64,000 nucleotides of DNA from Talinum fruticosum (Eukaryota; Streptophyta; Magnoliopsida; Caryophyllales; Talinaceae). The notes beneath the pieces were generated by a model, which had not been told where the DNA came from, made no database searches, and saw only the letters and a program-made list of their open reading frames with translations. Below, in pieces: positions 52,522 through 64,000 of this stretch (within the stretch, counting starts at the first letter, position 1; the number at the start of each line of letters is the position of its first letter). The stretch spans positions 4,431,001 through 4,495,000 of the forward strand of contig JAITYX010000021.1 of NCBI GenBank assembly GCA_021018815.1. The letters are read 5' to 3'. A program made the position numbers and the translations under genes.

Positions 52522-55500
52522 TCAGGAAAGCCCTTCATCATCCTCATTATCAAACTCATGCATGTGATCCAAGAGATAGTTTGCGGCCAGCTCCTCGTTC
52601 TTGTTGCATGCAAAGAAAACTTGCAGGACGATCGCCCTTCTAAATCCCATGGCCTCTAGCTGAACATATGCCCAAAAAACCAAAGAAAAAATGAAAAGAA
52701 AACAAAAGATCAATTAAACATGGATACACCAGATGATCCCAAATGCATTATCAGGAGGGTCATATCTGTAATCAGAAGAAAACTAGACATGTATACATCA
52801 TGTTCAGCAACCTAATTCATCAACTCATCAAATGCATAGCCAACCCAAGGATGTCGAAGGCATAATTTACAGAAACTATGACCTTGAAAGAGTGATATGA
52901 GCAAAACAAGAAAGAAGTTCAGGATATAGTCAGCGAACTTTACTGTCAAGAAGAAAAATGTACAGAAAAGGATAGAAACTGAGGATATAGCCAGGTCAGG
53001 TAACTTCACTTTCAAAAGGAACAAAGCACAAAAGAAGGGAGAGGGGGACCGCGACACTAATAATTATTGCTATGTTACTACCAGAGATCTAATTACCCTT
53101 TTAACTTTTCACAATATTTAACTTTGCCACTAAAATATTTTTTTCAAAATTGTCGTTAGTCATTTAAAAATGTTCAAAACTTGCCCAGGGCCCACCATCT
53201 ACCTACTCTAGCCAGTTTTATGCAATTTTTCTTTTCTTTTTGTTCCTTCCCAATTACTCTTACTTTAATCCCATTCTTCCTTTATTTAATCCCACTCCTT
53301 CACTATTTCTTTTCGCTATTTGATTCTCTCTCTTTCTCTCTCTCCCCATCCACCATTGTAACCTTCAATTTTTCACATAAATAAATCCCGATTCCAAAAC
53401 CCCCATTTCCTCTTCCTCCCAGATCCCAATTTTATCCTTTCTTTTGATCCACTCCTATTTCTCCTCTTAAAAAACCCTTATTTTAGATTAATCCCCTAAC
53501 TTCTCTCTCTTTCTCGATTGGACGAGAAAAGGGTTCTGATGTCAGTGTTGGCGGGCCCCTCTTTAAGTGGACCAATTATGGCAAAGGGTGGAGACCTTGG
53601 TGGTTTTTGCTCCGAACGATGGTTATCTTTCTTAGTGTAAGGTTCTCTCATCAAAACCTGAATTCTCTTCTCTCCTCTTTGGGAGACGATGTCAGAGTCA
53701 TCATCAACATCAAGTATCACCGGAATCATCGGACGGAAAGCAGAATAGCAAAGGAAACAACTCCATCGTCCATCTCAAGGTAATGGGCAATTCATATAAG
53801 TTGTTCAATAAAATGTCTCAGAGACAAAGATCAGAGAGAGATGATTATGGGAAGATGGGCTTGATTTTTGGGCATTCTCAGTTTGTTGTGCAGCAAGAGA
53901 GAGAAAGCTGGGGGGTGACGAGAGAGAGAGAGAGAGAGTGAGAGAGTGAGGAGTGTGAAAAGGAGAGCTAAGGAGAAGAGAGAAGCAAATAGCAAAGAGA
54001 GACACAGTTCTATATCTTTCTTCAAACTCAAACCAATCTGGTTGCAATTACTGTTCCTTCAATCAGCTGTTTCATCATCTAAATGGCATTGACTAAATCA
54101 CTGAGGTATAAAGATAAATAAACATACCCGTTCAATGGCTTCACGCTCTTCCGGTGTAACAGACACAGTTGGTGGCATTGAAGAGGCCAACTGCGATAGT
54201 AGGTTCCTAATCCAGAAAGATTTAAAAAGGGTCAGATCACGCATTGGAATGGAAACACCAATACAGGCAGAGAAATCAATACCCTTCCCCTTCGACTGGT
54301 TCATTAATCAGGCGAAGGAAATCAGCCTGATGATCTTGAATGAGGCGCATCAAGTGTGGATTCTGCTTTCCCAGTTCTTGAAGCATAGGCTGCACAAATA
54401 TTGGAAAATGCCTCAAACAATTCCAGAAAACTCATATCACAACAAAATACATTAGGAAGAGAAATGGGATCGTACCTGCAAAATCTGGGGGTTGGCTTGC
54501 ACCATAGCTCGCAGTGCTTGAAACTAGAATAAAAACATGTAATAATTAGGGATCTGCCAATAGATATACAAGTAAGCTTGTAGTAGCTATCCATATACCT
54601 GTTGGCTATTGCGAAGGAAATCCAATGATCCAGCACCAGCACCAGCACCAGCACCAGCATTTGAACCCACATTTGGAAGACCCTATGTCCAAAAAAAAGT
54701 CATAATGCAGTATTCCAAATAACAATTAGAATTTCCTTGTGTTCAACTTACAAAATAAGTAATCAAATCGAGCACAAAAACCTAATATTATACCTGAGGA
54801 AAAAGGTCTAAAGGGCTCGCATTAGGACCACTTGAAGGTACTGCTACTTGAGGAGCCTGTGCAGGAGGATTCGCTCCCTGCCCACCTGTAGGTACAGCTG
54901 CAGCTGGTGCTCGAGCAACAGGAGGAGCTTCAGCATTCTCAGGAATTCCCTAAAAATCAACAACAGCATAAAACCAGCCCCTAACTTTTAGGACACATAG
55001 GTATGAAGATTTGAAAGGAAGAGAATAGGCCTCAATCACTCACAGATTATTTCAAATACTATTCAATAATGTCAACAATATCGTACAGAAAACACAACAA
55101 AAATAGAGGCATCCATAGGACCCTAGACATGAGTGCAAATTACCCCAGAAAAGTAGCACAGGACAAAATAGCGCATATTACATAAGAAAAGTAGCACAGC
55201 ACAAAATAAGTGCCTGTTAAACACTTTATCAAGTATAACCAGAACACCCTCTCTCCTCTCTTCCTCTTTCCGAACCCTCCGACAAGAACGAAGATGGTAT
55301 AGACTACACCAATTAGGCAAGAAGTGAAGTCAATTCACTGGAAACTCAAGACAATCAGGCGTTGCAAATCACAATAAAAAAACAAATACAGACTTAAAAG
55401 ATGACTTGAAAACACAGATCGCAAATCCGATCAACTCCTAACACATACAGTTATATAACAAATCAAAGAAGATTTCAATCAACTGAGACAACACAGAGTC

Positions 55501-56931
55501 AACCGATATATGTACTGTTAGCAATCCATATACAAGTTTAATTTTGCACAAGGGCTTTAAATCTTATGTATATTCATCAAGCAACAACACATTAACAAAG
55601 AAGCAAGCTCAATGTAAACAATCATCAATGAAATATGAAGAACAATATAAGCATTTAATGACATACAGAATATAGATATTCAACAGCCCTCTCAGGATTG
55701 TTAAATGCAGCACGAAGGGCACGAACAACTGTATCCCTATCCCAGCTTCCTCCACCCATATCAAGAATCTGCTGAATAGTAGACTCCAAGTTGCTTCCTG
55801 CAACTAAATTTGATGCAGCTTGACCATAGACATCTGCTTCACCACTGTTTTAACCCCCAGATAACACAGCAGGATATGAAAACAGACAAGGAAAAAATTA
55901 GTGAATTTGAATACATATTGTCAATACCATTCACCAGGAGTTCTTTGGGGTCAGAATTGGAGTGGAGTATTGGTATTGCCAACAAATTCTTTTATCAGGA
56001 AATGACCAAATTTTGCAAGAAACACATTATTTATGTTGTCATCTGATCAAATACATTACCCTAATTGAACCACAACCACGGTTTCAAGCCACGTACATGG
56101 AAAATCAAGGCAACCATAACCAAATTCAAGGCTTTAAAAGCCCCCAGTCAAAACTATGGTGCAGACCACCGAACTGAGAGGAGCTAGGCACCTGAAGCAG
56201 CTTATAATTGTAAACAGCTTCCACATACAACCAATCACAATAATCACCCAGATAAACAACTCTCAATGACCAAAATTAGGGGTGTTGCTTGATAGCAAAG
56301 AAAGTCATATTCTACAGTGACATTCACCCAGTCCATTATTCAAGATTATCACTTTCATTAAGGCATGGTTTTGTACACTAAAGTTGATTATAGTCAAATC
56401 TGTGACCAAAGAATCCCGGACGCTTTTGGCAATACAATATTGAAACAGTCAATTTTCTAAGATTCCAGTCCAAAGTGCAATTGTGTTGAATCTCATTTTA
56501 GTGTAAGCAATGTTTTGAAGGTAGGTGATACAGAGGTTATCTATCCTGGGAGTCCCTAGTGTTTCAAAATGTCCCTTTAAGATAAATGAAGGTATCAAAA
56601 ACCTAGACCTCTGCAAATGAACAGGTTTCTACGTAAAGACCTAGCACATTGAGTTCATGCTAATGCATGGCAGTATCAGCAAAATGCAGCTTGGAAGGCC
56701 AGATACTGCTAGGATCTCTGTAAATGCCCCCTAAATAGACAGGCCCGCAAAGACCTCACTCATTTCGCATGCTTCAACCCTTGGCTAAACTAAGTTTGAT
56801 AGAGATACCGATCAACTTCCATGGACTTATGTTTTCTAGAGATTGTGGATTCGACATTTTCTATATGCAAATTCTTTGTATCTTGTTTTACAACTCGCTT
56901 TTAATCCTTTTCTTCATCCTTGTCCTCATTT

Positions 56932-56967
<36 letters not shown>

Positions 56968-59610
56968 TTTATTGAATTGCAGTTTCGGCTATCACAATCA
57001 GGTTTCATGAATGGGGAGACACTACTAGGTAGCAATGCATAAAGGGGATCAAAAGATAGTGTGTCAGAGAGAACAAATACTCACGATGCAGGAGGAGGTG
57101 CCCCAGGAGTGGGTTCAGCAGCAGTCTGTGGCCTAGAAAAAATAAAAGAAACAGCAAAAATCATGTCATCTACTGCATATAGTACTGCAACAATGATTGA
57201 TATGATTAATTATTCATATAACTCACTGAGCTTGAGGAGCTGCTGCCGGTGTTGGCGCTACAGCTGAGGGTGTTGAACTTGGAGGCGGGGCCTAAAAACA
57301 TAAGCCATTTTGTTATGGACAGGGAGAAAGCACAGGATGCACAAAGAACATTAACCAAATTCCAAAACTTAAGCTGCGAAGCAAAGTACAGAAAACTCAA
57401 CTGTAACCAAGTTTTTGCTCATTCCTTTTCTAAGACCCTTTTTCTTACTTCATCCATACTTTCTTTTTTTAAGTGTAGGGCAAAGAGCGTTGCATGCAGG
57501 TAGGATGGACAAGGGGTTACATAAACATATGTACATGTATTTCCACATCACTAGGATATTACCAAGTTAACATGCTATTTCAGCTACAATCAGGTTGCAT
57601 TCTGAAACTATCAATTGAAAACAAACAAATTTACCACGGACTGACTTTCAAATATGTGATGGGTAACGAGCCTCTCTGTATGTCGACTTTGCCTCAGATT
57701 AACAACATTCATTGAAAGTTACATGCATCATATAATGAGATTTATATATTTTCTTTCAGAAAAGAAAACAAGATATGCAACAGCTAAGACTCGGATGAAG
57801 AAGGGCCGAAGGGAACCCAATGAAGTTGGCTCCACAAAAGGAATAAAATGATAGAACTTTCTTATACATATTTGGCCTAACTCTGTTCAGATTAACACAA
57901 TGATTCAAGCAGCACAAAAATAGAACGGGACCATGCGGAATAACTGCATGATTCATCAGCAGTATGTTCTCTATTTCTGCTTACCTGAGTAGCAGGTGGT
58001 GCAGATGTAGAAGATGCTCCAGCTCCTGCAGGCTTGCTCTACAATAATTGGCACATATTACAATCAAACTCACTACTAAATTTCCAAACACATAATTTCC
58101 TAACAAGAATCAAAGAAAGCGAAAAATACGTCATGTTATTTTCCTCCTCCACCTAAGATACAGTATAATGAGGTAGGCTCATTACTAGAGTATAAGGTTT
58201 GTGGAAAAGAATTCAAATGAAAACCACTGCTGAAATCCGACATCCTACATTTCAGAAAATATTGTTATCCCCTTGATCTACCATTACAAGTATACCACTT
58301 TTAATTGAAGAACAAACGCCTTCATTTAGTAGTGCATGAACTCATAGCTGAAGACAAACGGATTTGAAACTCCCTTACAAACATGATATCAAGGGTAAAG
58401 AGTAGCTAATAATTCACTCTCATACATCATTAAAAAAAAAAAAGGTCACATCTCTACAAATCAACACATCACTAGTCCTATCAAGAGGTCAAGATTAACC
58501 AAAATTGTTTAAGTTAGCATTTACTTACTGTAGACATAAAGCCCACAATTCCCTTTCAAGCATTACATCTACTCAGTGAGAACATTCAAAATTTTCAATT
58601 CTCTCACACCCAAAAACACATAATAACCATAAAACAAGAAAAAGCCTACCTTAGATAACATAATAACTATAAAACTGTTCTCAGCAACATTATTTTCTGC
58701 TAATGTTGTTGTATCTTTAAGAACCTTCCCCTGATGGATGAGCATCTGTTTTTCTGCAGGATATATATCTGCACCTTGAATGCTCTCAATATTTTTCTTC
58801 ACATCTGCAACCTAAATAAAACGTTGACAATCAACCACCAATCAGCTGCAGCAAAACTAGCAGGAACCACAAATGTTGTGCCCACTGAATATAACTAGTT
58901 ATTCAAGATGGACTGTCAAGTGTCACAGCATCACATACCCATGTCCGCAAAACTAAAGCAAAAGATAGAAATCTAAAAGTTTAATGGACTGAGATTATCA
59001 ATTCACCTCAGAGCAAATACAAATCTGTCTCTACATTACCAATATCCTGATACTAAGCAAAGATTTATTCTAGAATGGCTTCGGTACAAGACAAACCACA
59101 ATCGGCCTCATACGATTTGAAACATTCTATGAAAAAAGAAACCCAATATTTCTAGAAAAATTCAAACTGTAACGAGGTTCATCATAATTTCGTAGTTCCA
59201 GAACTCTTAATTCAAGAGAAAAATAACTGAGACTATCTCCCACATCACAAAATCCCTAACGAGATCTAATTAACTTCAATTCAACACAATTACACAGCCC
59301 TATAAACACAAATTCAAAGCTGCAACCCTCCATAGACTCACCAGACTCAAATCAACGAGTTAGAACACTAAAATCGAAAACCCTGAGTATAATACAATTC
59401 AACAGTGACAAACTAGCCTCTTCTTGATGAAATCGAGTAGGATTTCATCATCAATTAACAAAGGCCCTGTGAAAGAAAAAAAACCCCAAAAAAAGGAAAA
59501 GGCGTAGGTAAATGAATTGGGGACAGATAGAGAGAGAGAGTTACAGTGTCTTCGGGTTTGGCTTCGATCTCGAAGTTGGTGCCCTTAAGAGTTTTGACGA
59601 AGATTTTCAT
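52522..59610 (-). CDS. RAD23: RAD23 ubiquitin receptor / nucleotide-excision-repair protein, 12 exons
   Basis: Exons: 59610-59545, 58811-58650, 58038-57985, 57291-57227, 57132-57085, 55844-55667, 54949-54794, 54682-54599, 54523-54476, 54389-54283, 54206-54128, 52659-52522; 394 residues, all phases intact. Domains in order: ubiquitin-like (1-76, [20 protein letters not shown] start), Pro/Ala-rich linker, UBA1 (about 150-191, [20 protein letters not shown]), second linker, XPC-binding/STI1-like (about 262-320, [18 protein letters not shown]), and UBA2 (about 340-385, [20 protein letters not shown] then [10 protein letters not shown]). RAD23 shuttles ubiquitinated proteins to the proteasome and stabilises XPC/RAD4. 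UBA2 has Arg-Arg after MGF where Asp/Glu is frequent. The last intron (52660-54127) is about 1.47 kb and holds CT- and GA-rich tracts. Which plant isoform this is cannot be decided here. Confidence 0.96.
53921..53947. repeat. (GA)n microsatellite in RAD23 last intron
   Basis: About ten GA units with minor interruptions. In the direction of transcription it is a CT tract. Confidence 0.85.
54631..54661. repeat. In-frame 6-bp repeat in RAD23 exon 8
   Basis: The hexamer CCAGCA/GCACCA is repeated about five times and encodes an alternating Gly-Ala run in the linker before the XPC-binding domain. It is likely length-variable. Confidence 0.85.
56938..56962. repeat. (CT)n microsatellite in RAD23 intron 5
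   Basis: About twelve TC/CT units. Confidence 0.9.
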
Positions 59611-61234
59611 CTTCCCGAACTCCGGCCGTCGCCTCGCCGGCGATGAGTTGCAGGGATAGATAGAGAGAGAGGGATAGTAGAGGGAGAAGGGAGGTAGAGA
59701 GAGAGTTGAAAGCTGCTACGGTTTCTCTCTCTAACTTTATATATATAGGCGGTGTTAATGTTATGCTCTGAAGAAGAGCTGGAGAGAGCGAGAGAGAGTG
59801 TGGATAGCGAGTAGGTGAGTCGAGTCCTTGGGAGCCAAAATCCCCAAATATCCTCCTTCCTACCCAAACCAATTAGCCCACTTGGTTTCTCTACGAACTA
59901 CAAACCCTACCCAACACTTACAACCCTTCTATCAAATCATCTCAGGATATTCCCCCATTCACAATTTGGAGAATTTGTCCCACGTTATATTCCATTAACA
60001 GTAAGAAGTTATAAAGAGTTATAAAATTAATTATGAAAACTGTAATAAGTTATAAGAAAATGTAAGAATTTTAACACTATAAGTTAAAGTTAAATAGAAT
60101 AGAATTTTAGACACCAAGACTGCTTTAGCAAACCATAAGCAATATTATTGCAATTTCTACAACTAAAAACAAAAATAACATAATCAAACTAAGATCTTTT
60201 GAGTGCACTTTCTATTAGTCTGTCTCAACCACAACTCTACCCAAACTAGTTAAGGAAGTTGATAAATTTTGTTATTTATGCTTGTTAGATTTATATTTTA
60301 TCTATAATAACTTAATTTTGTCTTTTTGAAGGAAAATTTTTACAATATAACTAATTTATATTTTCTTTAGTGGTATTCGATTATATTTTAAAACCAATCT
60401 TTTTATCAAAGGATAAGATCATACGTTGGATCTTATGACAATTCTCCTTTAATGACTTTGCATGCTTTTATTTATGTAAAGATCTTCACAATTTATGTCA
60501 TAATTGCTTTCTAAAAAGTTATTTTTTTCATTGTAATTCGCAGCCATGAAGATTTTGTTTCAAATTCGTCACATTTATAATTATGCGGGTCTTGCTTATA
60601 ACATTTTACTTTTTTACAAATAAATATTTTAATAATTAGTGATTAATGCTCATAAACGCTTCTAAAATCGTTAAAATTAATATGCTTTAACACAGAGAAT
60701 GTAAGATCAGTACACATGCTTGTTCCAAGCATAGCGAACCAATTGAGAGTAAGAACCAATCTAAAATCAAAATAAAACTTCTATAATACATAATATTAAT
60801 ACGAAAATTCCACCATACTCGAGGGATTAATAAATACGATAAATTATTCTTCCTTTATTTTTTTAATTTTATGTACCGTCTATTAACATGTAATCTGTAC
60901 ATATAAAGCATTCATTATACGCCAAAAATTATCCTTGAAGACATTTCTCATTTCAGCTTCAGTTTGTATTAGACCCGAGCTAAAGCCCTGATCATAGATT
61001 CATACTCCCGCTTGCCACTTTGACTTCCCCTTCGAGGTGGCTCACGGTGTTATAAGCGCAGGGTATGAATTTGCTGAGTTTTGTATAAATTCGAATCCTT
61101 CTTCAGTATCGTCACTGCTGCTTGATTCTCTCTCTTAGCCTCCGGCAACAAGGGAAAGGTAATAAAGGTTGAAGCTTGCAATTCCAACCAAACTCAATCT
61201 AATTGCAATCCCAAATTTCAATCATTTCTGGCCG
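59611..61234. other. Divergent intergenic region right of RAD23
   Basis: RAD23 leader and promoter, then AT-rich DNA to about 60.95 kb, then a likely 5' UTR exon of the next plus-strand gene ending at a GTAATA donor (exon end about 61158). No ORF of note. Confidence 0.5.
59738..59747 (-). promoter_or_regulatory. Candidate TATA box of RAD23
   Basis: On the minus strand this reads as a TATATATATA run, about 130 bases upstream of the ATG at 59610. Between the two lies a GA/CT-rich leader (59660-59705). Confidence 0.55.
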
Positions 61235-64000
61235 ATGAGGGTTCGTGGGTCATATTTGCTATTATGCTGTATAACTTTCGTATTGGCATGGGTTAGTGAG
61301 CGCCAAATTCCCTGATATATATGTTTTACGTTAAAATTTCATAAATCCTCTAGTTTCATACAAGTCTTTGATCGAGTTCTTACTCTAATTTCAATATAAT
61401 TGAATATGTAGAGGATGCTGAATTCTTGTCTTGTTTCATTGAACTAGATATACCCTTTTGTCTGAAATTAATGTCTGATTTCTGTTCAACTTCTTTTGAA
61501 TATTATATCAGGGATTTGAGTAGAACTCTGTTGGGGGTTAGTTCGATAATGTTCATCAGCTCAACTAACAACTGGATTTGTGATTCTGATCTTGGTTTGA
61601 GCATATGTTTGCTATGGGTTGCTATCTCGTCTATAACATGCTGAAGCTTTCTCTGTTGTATGGATTTTACATACTCTAATGTTGCTTTGTGTTTCGGTGA
61701 AGCTTATTCATGTAATAAGGAAGGTGTGAAGTTCTGCTGTGTGCCATTGTCTGGTAGGATTGCAGTGTGTTGTTGCATAGTAAGTGAGAGAAACCGAGTG
61801 GGAAGAGGAACAAAGTTGTTTATATTGGTATGAATGATGTTAGTGGTTGGTCCATGGTGGTCTTTACTTAGAGAAGGGTTTGGGAACTTCATTGTTACAT
61901 AGCTTATTGGCATTTTTACTTTCGATGGTTTGTGTTGCTGCATCCTTATTTTGGGGTTTTTTTTGGGGGGGGCAGATCTCCTACGTCCTGGGATTTCAAA
62001 GCACAGGGTTGATGGACGGAAATCACCATTAATAATCCAAACAAGGAGTGAATGATGTTATGATAGTGTGGCAAATGAGCAGAGTTAATAGCACCTTGTT
62101 ACCCTCTGCTCACTTATCATGGCACATGTGATGTCATTCCCCTCCCTGTAAACCTCTTTCCCTTTTCACTTCCCTGGTTATGGATCTTCTTTTCCCTTGA
62201 TCCTCTTCTTATGGATTCCTTTGATTAATTTAACTGCCCCGGAGATGGCTGGTGAACTGATGCCGCTCTTTTCATGTACCCAAATTCTGATGAGGAGGAC
62301 TGTATTATCGTCTTCTGATGCCCTTTTTTCCCCCTGCGGCTGCTAACTTTGTTGTAGCACAGTCATTCTTTGCCTCACAAAAGGACCTTGACTTTAATAT
62401 GGCCATGCTTTTGCTGGATCATTACCTCATTGTCATAGCTATTTTCAGGTCAGGACTTCGAACTATCTCCCCTTTGTCATGTCCACTTTATCGCGAAAGG
62501 TCTTTGAATTTTGGCTCATGGATTTTGAACCACTAGATCACTGCTTGTTGAGGCACTTGTATTTTATATATGAGCAATTACGGAGTTCCAGAAATATTTG
62601 AATGGCTAGATTGTTGAGGCTGAGCTATCAAACTGGACTGGGTTGTCGCAATAATTTCTGCTATTGTTTGGTGACCATATCTGCTCTTAAAAGAAGCTGT
62701 TTTTTCGACATGTGAAATGCTAGATTTTCTCAAGTCCTTTTTGTATTAATTTCTCAAGTTGAATACAAGGCCTTTTCTTGCTTGTATTTATAGTGGAAGC
62801 AGTTTGCTCCCAGGATTTTCTCATGAGAAGCTGGGACCGCTCTATAATGCTTTGCATCTTACAAATTATTTCAGTAAACCATCACTATGCTCTTCCACTT
62901 ATAAAAAGCATACAAACAGGTTGACTGTCCCCTAATGATTGCCTGTGAATTTTCATAGCAAAAATTTCACTAGAGGTGGTGTGTTTGTGTTGCTGACATT
63001 TTGACCTGATCATGATCTCATACAAAATCCTTGCAGCAATGTGCTGGGGGTGTTTCAACTATTTGCATCTGAATGAAACAATATTTCCAGGTCAAGAGTG
63101 CTTCGTGATTTCTTGACTTATTGATGCTCGTGTGATGTTTTTCTCTACTATTTGATGTGAAAAATCTGCTGTTTGTCTCTGAAGAGAAATCAAAGATGTA
63201 TGTTCCTCGAGAGAAGTTGGATTGCTGTTAGAAACATTCAGAGCATTGAGCATCACCAATATACTTGTGTTTCATTCACGGAATATTTGAGTGTTCCCCT
63301 TATCCCTTATATTGTGCAGTCCTGTATTGTATGCTCATTGCTCAGCACCTAATTGATCAAGGAGCCACTGGCTTTCCCTGTAGGAGCCACTGGTATATGT
63401 TTCTCGTCCTACCCACTTGTGCATTTCACCAAGTTCTATGTAGTATTTCTACTACCTTCTCTTCTATGCACCAGGTGAACTTCTAGTAAAATCAGAGTTT
63501 CGTCAGATGGTTTTTCATGACACCTCTTTTTTAAAAACAATGACTGCTTGTTTTTCCCTTTCAAGTTGTCTTTTTAGCTCATTACAGCAACACAAAGCAA
63601 TGAATGATGCATGAATATTATTTTTTTCAATGGAGCGGTTGCTAAGGATCTTCTTTAAGATTTCTTGATGATAAGCTCTCCCATCTTTTCTTTGTTTTGC
63701 TGTTTCAAATGTTTTTTACTGTTATAAAACTTTTTCAAATTTTTTGTGGCTCTTGTGGAGAACTGAACAACTTCATTGCATGTTACGCAATAAGATAGAC
63801 ATCCGACTCTCCCAGTCTGTGCTTCGACAGGTTCTCCACTGCACAGAGTGGTTGTTCTTGTTTATTTCTTTTCTTGCAGTTGCCAAGTCTTCCAGACTCT
63901 AGAATTTCCTGTCAGAAGTCACAGATTGTTCAATATGTCATTTGATTTTCTTTGACAGTGAAGATTATGCAAGGACTTAAACTATTTGACACAGGTAATT
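61235..64000 (+). CDS. Possible 5' part of a gene running off the window
   Basis: ATG at 61235 opens a 19-codon frame, MRVRGSYLLLCCITFVLAW, that looks like a signal peptide and meets a usable donor (GTTAGTGAG) after 61291. At the far right, TTTGACAG precedes a 36-base open block (63959-63994) that reads KIMQGLKLFDT in one frame and ends at a GTAATT donor. Joining the two directly gives a stop, so either another exon lies between or they belong to different transcripts; the block also has its own ATG at 63966. The intervening 2.7 kb shows no clear exon. I do not recognise the protein. Confidence 0.3.
62050..62139. ncRNA. Candidate imperfect hairpin (possible small-RNA precursor)
   Basis: The arms 62050-62084 and 62104-62139 pair over about 35 positions, with a perfect 8-bp core (GAGCAGAG with CTCTGCTC) next to a 19-base loop and GAATGA with TCATTC at the base. 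Roughly three quarters of the positions pair, counting G-U. I do not recognise either arm as a known plant microRNA. It lies in the presumed intron of the partial gene at the right edge. Confidence 0.3.

Noticed and set aside
62292..62325. Box C/D snoRNA-like motifs (TGATGA and CTGA)
   Set aside because: The boxes are only about 24 bases apart, too close for a plant C/D snoRNA, and no terminal stem is visible.

Overview
The window is nuclear DNA of a flowering plant, most likely a eudicot. Genes are split by GT-AG introns of about 80 bases to 2 kb in AT-rich DNA. Products include a plastid ribosomal protein, a chloroplast rhomboid and a plant carboxylesterase. There are no operons, no CRISPR array and no prokaryotic features. 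I cannot name the species.

Layout. (1) 341-3313 (+): plant-specific protein of unknown function. (2) 5036-11547 (-): 12-exon chromatin-type protein with a CDCA7-like zf-4CXXC_R1 zinc finger followed by DDT/WHIM-like segments. (3) 11.8-15.5 kb: intergenic, with a well-delimited non-autonomous hAT element (12205-12789). (4) 15535-18461 (+): RBL9-type plastid rhomboid that looks catalytically dead. (5) 19977-24671 (-): 11-exon RCC1-repeat protein related to UVR8. (6) 27175-29444 (-): non-epsilon 14-3-3. (7) 31633-33875 (+): small twin-CX9C COX-assembly protein (CMC1 type). (8) 34-38.5 kb: mostly non-coding, with a few unidentified minus-strand exon candidates. (9) 38514-39538 (+): intronless carboxylesterase. 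(10) 42741-48459 (+): NADPH-dependent diflavin reductase (ATR3/TAH18 type). (11) 49415-50813 (+): plastid ribosomal protein PSRP3. (12) 52522-59610 (-): RAD23 ubiquitin receptor. (13) 61-64 kb (+): apparently the 5' part of a gene that runs off the window.

These are independent housekeeping and regulatory genes in ordinary plant order; I see no functional cluster. The strongest cross-window signal is technical. Five of the ten clear genes carry one-base contractions in short homopolymers inside otherwise intact exons, six sites in all. Adding one base restores the family's protein and the expected exon phase each time. I read these as probable assembly errors, not six real lesions.

The strongest biological signals are the hAT element with an 8-bp target-site duplication, the Ser-present/His-absent rhomboid, and an imperfect hairpin near 62.1 kb that resembles a small-RNA precursor. 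I found no convincing new multi-gene system.
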